DNA of 64,000 bases from Mustela lutreola. Taxonomy: Eukaryota; Chordata; Mammalia; Carnivora; Mustelidae. The notes below the pieces were generated by a model. It saw only the letters and a list, made by a program, of their open reading frames with translations, was not told the DNA's origin and ran no database searches. The translations under genes were made by a program, and so were the position numbers. How positions within the stretch are numbered: position 1 is the stretch's first letter; each line of letters starts with the position of its first letter. The stretch lies in contig NC_081291.1 in assembly GCF_030435805.1 (NCBI RefSeq), positions 10,129,001 through 10,193,000 on the forward strand. Reading direction: 5' to 3'. Of the stretch, positions 60,701 through 64,000 are shown in pieces.

Positions 60701-62939
60701 GTGGAACCCCATGCCACCATTGCCGAGATCAAGAACCTTTTCACCAAGACCCGTAAGTCCAGGGCCCATTTGCGCTGCCCTCCATGACCCCTCTGGGCAG
60801 GCGCCTCTGGGTGGGACCCGATTCTGCACTCCTCTCCCCCAGGGTTCTGCAGAGATGCCCCCAGTGTGGCCCAGGTTTCTTTGGCTTGCCTGGGGCAGGT
60901 GTCCCTGCGTGGCCATTGGCAGGAACGCCCTTGCTGGCTTTCGGAAGGGCAACATCCTGCCTCTGCCTGGGCTGTTTCCAGCTGAGGCACAGGCCTCAGA
61001 GCCCTTGTCCCAGGACTGGAGACGTGGGGTCCCTGGGCTCTGCTATGCTATGTGATGTGATACCCTGCTCTCCCCACAGATCCACAGTGGTACCCTGCCC
61101 GCCAGTCCCTCCGCTTGGACCCCAGTGAGTACAGCTGTCTGCTCGGCTGCCCCTAGGCCCCCGGGTGGTGGTGGGCAAAGGTCTGGGCAGCCCTGAGCCC
61201 TGGCCTGTCTCTGCAGAGGGCAAGTCCCTGAAGGATGAGGATGTTCTACAAAAGCTGCCCGTGGGCACCACGGCCACACTCTACTTCCGGGACCTAGGGG
61301 CCCAGATCAGCTGGGTGACGGTGAGTCTCAGACCTATTTGTGGCCTCCTCTCCCGTCAGCCACGTTGGGGTGACTCACCTGCTCCCCATACCCTCAGGTC
61401 TTCCTGACCGAGTACGCAGGGCCCCTCTTCATCTACCTGCTCTTCTACTTCCGGGTGCCCTTCATCTACGGCCACAAATACGACTTCACGTCCAGCCGGC
61501 ACACAGTGGTGCAGTGAGTGGGGCCAGGTGGAAGGGGGCAGTGGGGGAGGGGGGAGAGGCCTGCTGGACCTGCCCAGCTGAGCCAGCTCCCCCGCCACCC
61601 TAGCCTCGCCTGCATCTGCCACTCATTCCACTACGTCAAGCGTCTGCTGGAGACGCTCTTTGTGCACCGCTTCTCCCATGGCACCATGCCCTTGCGCAAC
61701 ATCTTCAAGGTGAGCGCCCTGGGGTACCCCCCACCCCGCTCCCTGCTGTGGGACATGTCCCGTCCTTCCCTCTGCTGGGCCAGGCCTCATCCCAGCCCTG
61801 CTTGCTTTCAGAACTGCACCTACTACTGGGGCTTCGCTGCCTGGATGGCCTATTACATCAACCACCCTCTCTACACACCCCCCAGTAAGTGGCCTTGGAG
61901 CTGCCCTGCCCCACCCTGGCGCCTCCCACCCCACCGGGCTCTCCCCTCATAGGCCTCCCTTCTCTGCTTCCCCTTCAGCCTATGGAGCTCAGCAGGTGAA
62001 ACTGGCGCTCGCCATCTTCGTGGTAAGCAGGCCCGGAGGAGGGGAGTGGGGCGGGGAGTCTGGGGGGCTCCGGGCTGACCCTGCCGCTCCAACAGATCTG
62101 CCAGCTTGGCAACTTCTCCATCCACATGGCTCTGCGGGACCTGCGGCCGGCTGGTGAGTGGCCTGTCCCAGACAAAGGGTGGTGGTGAGCGGGCTGCTCC
62201 AGAGGGTCTCACTTGCCCCTCCTGTCCTGCCTGCCAGGGTCCAAAACCAGGAAGATCCCCTACCCTACCAAGAATCCCTTCACCTGGCTCTTCCTGCTGG
62301 TGTCCTGTCCCAACTATACCTACGAGGTGAGGGTCTGCCCTGCTCTCCTCTCCTCTCCCTCCAGGGGCTGGGGTCCCACCCACATGGAGGGGCCAGCCCC
62401 TAATAGAGGTGCCTGGCTCCGTAACTGCTTTAGCCATTTGGAGCATATGGAGATGGACAAGCTGGCCTTTCTGGGTGTTGGGGCGTGGTTAAGGCAGCTC
62501 TAGGGGTCTGGGGGTGGCTTCATAAGGTTCCTGTTTACTCAAGGCCTCTCTGGCACTGGAGTTTGGTCTCCACCTCCTCACTCTGAAAGGGTTGGGGGGA
62601 AGAGTTGGCCCCGGGGGGTGGCGAGGCGTCTGCACAACAGCAGGCATTAACCACCCTCACCCCTGACCGCTCTCCCCACAGGTGGGGTCCTGGATTGGCT
62701 TTGCCATCATGACACAGTGTCTCCCAGGTGAGCCCACTGTCCCTTGCTCCTTGGGGCCCAGCCTACTAGGGCTGTGCAGCCCCTCCCTGATGCCCCTGCT
62801 CTGCCCCACAGTGGCGCTCTTCTCCCTGGTGGGCTTCACTCAGATGACCATCTGGGCCAAGGGCAAGCACCGCAGCTACCTGAAGGAGTTCCGAGACTAC
62901 CCGCCCCTGCGCATGCCCATCATCCCCTTCCTGCTCTGA
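39723..62939 (+). CDS. TECR: TECR, trans-2,3-enoyl-CoA reductase, complete, 308 aa
   Basis: ER multi-pass enzyme that catalyses the last, NADPH-dependent reduction in very-long-chain fatty acid elongation and in the sphingosine-1-phosphate degradation route. Coding exons: 39723-39737, 60010-60060, 60701-60752, 61080-61124, 61217-61320, 61398-61513, 61604-61709, 61812-61884, 61979-62022, 62096-62153, 62238-62326, 62682-62727, 62812-62939. All junctions are GT-AG and in phase; the total is exactly 308 aa as in human. Exon 1 encodes only MKHYE. Residues 1-80 form a ubiquitin-like domain; membrane segments and a steroid-5-alpha-reductase-type C-terminal domain follow (to [12 protein letters not shown]). 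Pro182, mutated in human TECR-linked intellectual disability, is present. Intron 1 is 20.3 kb and contains a second candidate promoter. The gene is convergent with NDUFB7. Confidence 0.98.
40585..40720 (-). repeat. MIR SINE
   Basis: GTTACTATTCCCATTTGTAT, then CGACTTGCCCAAAGGCCCCC, then TGAATTCAGGACTCC. In TECR intron 1. Confidence 0.75.
40765..41330 (-). repeat. Old L1 fragment, reverse, split by a short SINE
   Basis: GGCAAAATACACATAATATC, TTGTGCAACCCTCACCACTA and ACATATAAGTGAAAGAGATT match reversed old L1 3' sequence. The SINE at 41006-41169 sits inside it. Confidence 0.65.
41006..41169 (-). mobile_element. Short tRNA-type SINE, reverse, with 16-bp TSD
   Basis: Poly-T, then the tRNA-like part only (GGGCTTGAACTCGTGACCCT; ends CGACTGAGCCATTCAGGCAC). 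Flanks CACCATACTGCTTTCT (40990-41005) and CACCATATTGCTTTCT (41170-41185) differ once. Confidence 0.85.
41749..42186 (+). mobile_element. CAN-SINE, forward, older, with a second CAN-SINE in its tail
   Basis: Body 41749-41951 starts GGTACCTGGGTGATTCATTC. Its tail continues after the inner copy (AGCAGATAAATAAAATCC). Flanks AGTGATCTTGGAGG (41735-41748) and AGTGACCTTGGAGG (42187-42200) are the target duplication, one mismatch. Confidence 0.88.
41963..42154 (+). mobile_element. CAN-SINE, forward, inner and younger
   Basis: Starts GGCACCTGGGTAGCTCAGTG, with CTCTGCCTACTAGTGATCTC and a TCAAATAAATAAATAAAAT tail. Flanks ATATTAAACA (41952-41961) and ACATTAAACA (42155-42164). Confidence 0.92.
42201..43379. 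other. TECR intron 1, no feature recognised
   Basis: Unique-looking intronic sequence; a short (TA)n and T run lies at about 42920-42937. Confidence 0.4.
43380..43485 (+). repeat. MIR SINE
   Basis: GGGGTGGAATCCTGGCTCTG, then CCACTTAACAAATGATTATG. Confidence 0.75.
43520..43900 (+). repeat. Probable old L1 3' fragment
   Basis: GTGGAAAAAAGCAAGTCGCA, then TATATGTAATGTTCATGAAT resemble old L1 3' regions. Tentative. Confidence 0.4.
44260..44420 (-). repeat. MIR SINE
   Basis: GGATAAAGGACCTGAGGCCC, GGGAACTTGCCCCAAGATCT, then GGGATCCGGACCCAAGTCTG. Confidence 0.7.
44806..44990 (+). repeat. G-rich, G-quadruplex-prone tract
   Basis: Many G3-G8 runs separated by one to five bases, such as GGGTTGGGAGGGGTGGGG and GGGGTGGGGGGGGTGGGG, all on the plus (TECR sense) strand of intron 1. 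Confidence 0.7.
45250..45625 (-). repeat. MIR SINE split by a young CAN-SINE
   Basis: Left part GTTAACTCACTTAATCCTCA up to GATGGGGAAACTGACAAAAA; right part after the SINE, GGTCCCACAGCGAGTGGCAG then AGCCAGGGTT. Confidence 0.75.
45387..45580 (+). mobile_element. CAN-SINE, forward, young, with long exact TSD
   Basis: Starts GGCGCCTGGGTGGCTCAGTG and is near consensus through TCAAATAAATAAATAAAATC plus A15. The flank AAAAAGTGAAGCGAAG occurs at 45371-45386 and 45581-45596, exact. Confidence 0.95.
45626..46429. other. TECR intron 1, no feature recognised
   Basis: Unique-looking intronic sequence with no exon signature. Confidence 0.35.
46430..46825 (+). repeat. L2 LINE 3' end
   Basis: Contains GAGCTCCGTGAGGGCAGGGA, CAGCATCTGACCAGTGCGTC and a final GTTGAATGAATGATTGGATG. 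Confidence 0.82.
46826..49461. other. TECR intron 1, mostly unique
   Basis: An old interspersed repeat that I cannot name lies at about 47140-47400. A C17 run ends the segment at about 49434-49450. No exon recognised. Confidence 0.35.
49462..49745. mobile_element. hAT-type nonautonomous DNA transposon with inverted ends
   Basis: Inverted ends GAGTCGGCAAACG at left and GTTTGCCGACCCCT at right. The internal GAAGGGCCAGATGGTAAATA and ACAAAAACAGGCGGTGGGCC are typical of a common mammalian hAT-type MITE-like family. Confidence 0.8.
49785..50390 (+). repeat. L2 LINE 3' end, long
   Basis: Contains GAAATAGAAGCCAAAGTCTT, CTTCAGGGCCTTGGCACAGG and ends CAGCCAATATTTATGCACTG then AATGAATG. Confidence 0.87.
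50391..53819. other. TECR intron 1, GC-rich, no exon recognised
   Basis: No transposon or conserved coding motif seen. Long open frames occur on both strands at 52709-53728, but they look like by-products of base composition. Confidence 0.4.
53820..54500 (+). repeat. L2 LINE 3' region
   Basis: Contains GTGGCCCACAAGGCCCTTTG, CCACAGGGCCTTTGTACTTG and CAGGGAAGCTTTCCCTGACC, typical L2. Confidence 0.85.
54501..56904. other. TECR intron 1, mostly unique
   Basis: Holds a MIR at 54930-55075 and an unnamed old repeat at about 55580-55830 (GGGAACAGCATGTGCAAAGG). A short (GT)n/(GA)n patch lies at about 56626-56655. Confidence 0.4.
54930..55075 (-). repeat. MIR SINE
   Basis: ATGAGAAAATGGAGGCTCAG, then TAAGGCCACACAGCCAGGAA. 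Confidence 0.8.
56905..57330 (-). repeat. Old L1 fragment, reverse
   Basis: GATTGAGGTGAAATTCACAT, GTATATTCACACTGTCGGTT, then TTTTACTTAGCATAAGTTTC: reversed old L1 3' sequence. Confidence 0.7.
57331..59640. other. TECR: TECR intron 1, distal part upstream of the internal promoter
   Basis: GC-rich and largely free of recognisable transposons, unlike the rest of the intron. No exon is recognised. Its repeat-poor state would fit regulatory DNA for the internal promoter, but that is inference. Confidence 0.35.
59655..59868 (+). promoter_or_regulatory. TECR: Candidate internal TECR promoter and alternative 5' UTR
   Basis: TTATATTTAG at 59659-59668 fits the MEF2 consensus YTAWWWWTAR and could also act as a TATA box. 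The start would then lie near 59690. An E-box CAGCTG is at about 59829-59834. The ATG at 59869 is in good context (GCAGCATGG). This suggests, without proof, a muscle-type promoter. Confidence 0.5.
59869..60060 (+). CDS. TECR: Alternative first coding exon of TECR (47-aa extension joined to exon 2)
   Basis: An open frame from ATG 59869 runs without a stop into TECR exon 2 and through its donor at 60061. It encodes [20 protein letters not shown], continues with a Pro/Leu-rich part and a basic KVTKKPKK patch, and ends AVLFFE before VEILDAK of the normal protein. The resulting protein would be 350 aa (47 plus the 303 residues from exons 2-13). In the usual transcript the end of this segment (TTCTCTTCTTCGAG) serves as the exon 2 splice acceptor. 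Alternative TECR transcripts may already be annotated in other mammals; I cannot check. Support here is the uninterrupted frame, correct phase, start context and an upstream TATA/MEF2-like box. Confidence 0.6.
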
Positions 62940-62985
62940 GGTCATTCTGGGGGAGGAGTGGGGGACTATGCTCTCCAGCACTTGG

Positions 62986-62991
62986 AATAAA
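62986..62991 (+). promoter_or_regulatory. TECR: TECR poly(A) signal AATAAA
   Basis: AATAAA lies 47 bp after the TECR stop; cleavage should be near 63006-63010, giving a very short 3' UTR of about 70 bp. Confidence 0.9.
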
Positions 62992-63130
62992 ACCTGCCTC
63001 TCCCTGACAAACTTGGACTCAGGCTTTCTTTGGGGCGGCGGCGGCGGTCGGGGGGTGGGGGTGGGGTGGTGGTGGTTTTGGGACCACACCACAGAAAGAG
63101 GCCCGGTTCCAGCTGAGGGGCCTGGAGGCT

Positions 63131-63136
63131 TTTATT
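63131..63136 (-). promoter_or_regulatory. NDUFB7: NDUFB7 poly(A) signal AATAAA
   Basis: TTTATT on plus reads AATAAA on minus, 35 bp beyond the NDUFB7 stop; the 3' end should be near 63115. Confidence 0.85.
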
Positions 63137-63170
63137 TATCAACTTGTCCAACAGGGTGGGGGCAGACCCA

Positions 63171-63848
63171 CTACAGGGCGACCTCAGGGGCCACCTCACC
63201 GGACCCCTGGCCTCGGGCCACATCTGCCTCCCTCTGCTCTCGCCGCTTCTTCCGCTGGAGCAGCCGACGTTCCCGCTCATACTCCTTCATGCGCATCACG
63301 TAGCTGCAAACAGAGCACGTGAACAGCGGTCAGGCTCCCCAGCCAGGCCCTCCCACGCCCCGGGCAGAAGGGACAGGAATAGGTGCCCCACAGCTTTCTG
63401 GGAAGCCTCTGAGTGGGAAAGACCTGTGTGCCTGGCTTAAGCGTGGGGTGTGCCTGGGCCAGAGCTGCCTGGCTGACACCAGTGAGCCCAGGGCTGAAGC
63501 TGGGCCTCCAACCTGGAACCCGGCCTGGCCATTCCTCCAGGGGCCTCAGAGCCATCCAGCCCTCCTGCAGGCCCCTTGGGATTCCTCCGAACCAAGTTGG
63601 GGCCTGGACAGAACCTCAGAGCCGGCTGGCTGTCTTGTCTGTGGGGCAGTGTCCTGCTGGGGGCGGGTCTGGGGCTCACTCGAGGTGCTCGCAGTATTCC
63701 CAGTCGTGCTGCTCGTGCTTGCAGGCCAGGAAGTTGGGGAAGCTGTCGCGCTTGCACTTGAGCAGCCGGATGAGGTAGTGGGCGCAGTAGTCCCGCTGCT
63801 GCAGCACCAGCTGTGCATCGTTCATCTGCTGCTGGGTGGCCACCATCT
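63171..63848 (-). CDS. NDUFB7: NDUFB7, complex I accessory subunit B18, last two exons (partial)
   Basis: Accessory subunit of mitochondrial complex I, on the intermembrane-space side. Two exons are here: 63680-63848 and 63171-63303 (donor GTGAGC, acceptor GCAG, phase 2 junction giving Asp). The CHCH domain is complete: [11 protein letters not shown] and [11 protein letters not shown] are the twin CX9C motifs that form two disulfides after import through the MIA40 route. A basic, Arg/Glu-rich tail follows ([14 protein letters not shown]), ending EVAPEVAL. The first exon, with MGAHLVRRY-type sequence in human, lies beyond the window; 63849-64000 is intron 1. The CEHLDY sequence has Leu where I recall Arg in human. 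The gene is tail to tail with TECR. Confidence 0.96.
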
Positions 63849-64000
63849 CTGCAAGGAGGGCAGGCTTGCTGGGCTCGAACTGCCCGAGACCCGTCCCCCA
63901 CCCTCACACCAGACTCCCGGGAGCCCCCACTGGCATGTGGCACCTGCAGTACAGCCACCCTCCATCAGTGTCCTTTCTAATGTGTGCGAAGACCACAAGG

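Overview
This is mammalian nuclear DNA, almost certainly from a caniform carnivore. Genes are split into short exons with GT-AG introns, CpG-island promoters are present, and about eighteen tRNA-Lys-derived CAN-SINE insertions occur. The youngest copies end in the 'CTCTGCCTACTTGTGATCTC' plus TCAAATAAATAAATAAAATCTT type of tail, which points to an arctoid (mustelid, bear or seal type) rather than a dog. That taxon call is inference. Gene content and order match human 19p13.12.

Layout. The last three coding exons of PKN1 (+) lie at 1-832. PTGER1 (-, complete, 402 aa) lies at 1609-3422 with a probable non-coding first exon near 4349-4535. GIPC1 (-, complete, 333 aa) has its CDS at 7338-10371 and its CpG-island first exon near 16.34-16.45 kb. 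A SINE-rich intergenic block follows from 16.8 to 29.2 kb. DNAJB1 (-, complete, 340 aa) has its CDS at 30397-32907 behind a TATA and heat-shock-element promoter. TECR (+, complete, 308 aa) has exon 1 at 39723-39737, then a 20.3 kb intron, then exons 2-13 at 60010-62939. The last two exons of NDUFB7 (-) lie at 63171-63848, and its first exon lies beyond the window. Every splice junction was placed by reading both sides and checking phase; the four complete proteins come out at exactly the lengths I recall for the human orthologues.

The genes do not form a pathway. They are neighbours: a Rho effector kinase, a prostaglandin receptor, a PDZ adaptor, an HSP40 co-chaperone, a fatty-acid elongation reductase and a complex I subunit.

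Repeats: CAN-SINEs (several nested, one stack three deep), MIR and L2 remnants, old L1 3' ends, hAT-type DNA transposon remnants, two old LTR fossils (MLT1-like and MLT2-like), and a five-unit 71-bp minisatellite in a GIPC1 intron.

I found no sign of an undescribed multi-gene system. The best lead is a second promoter and first exon inside TECR intron 1 (TATA/MEF2-like box at 59659-59668, ATG at 59869). It reads in frame, without a splice, straight into exon 2 and would give a 350-aa TECR with a 47-residue basic N-terminal extension.
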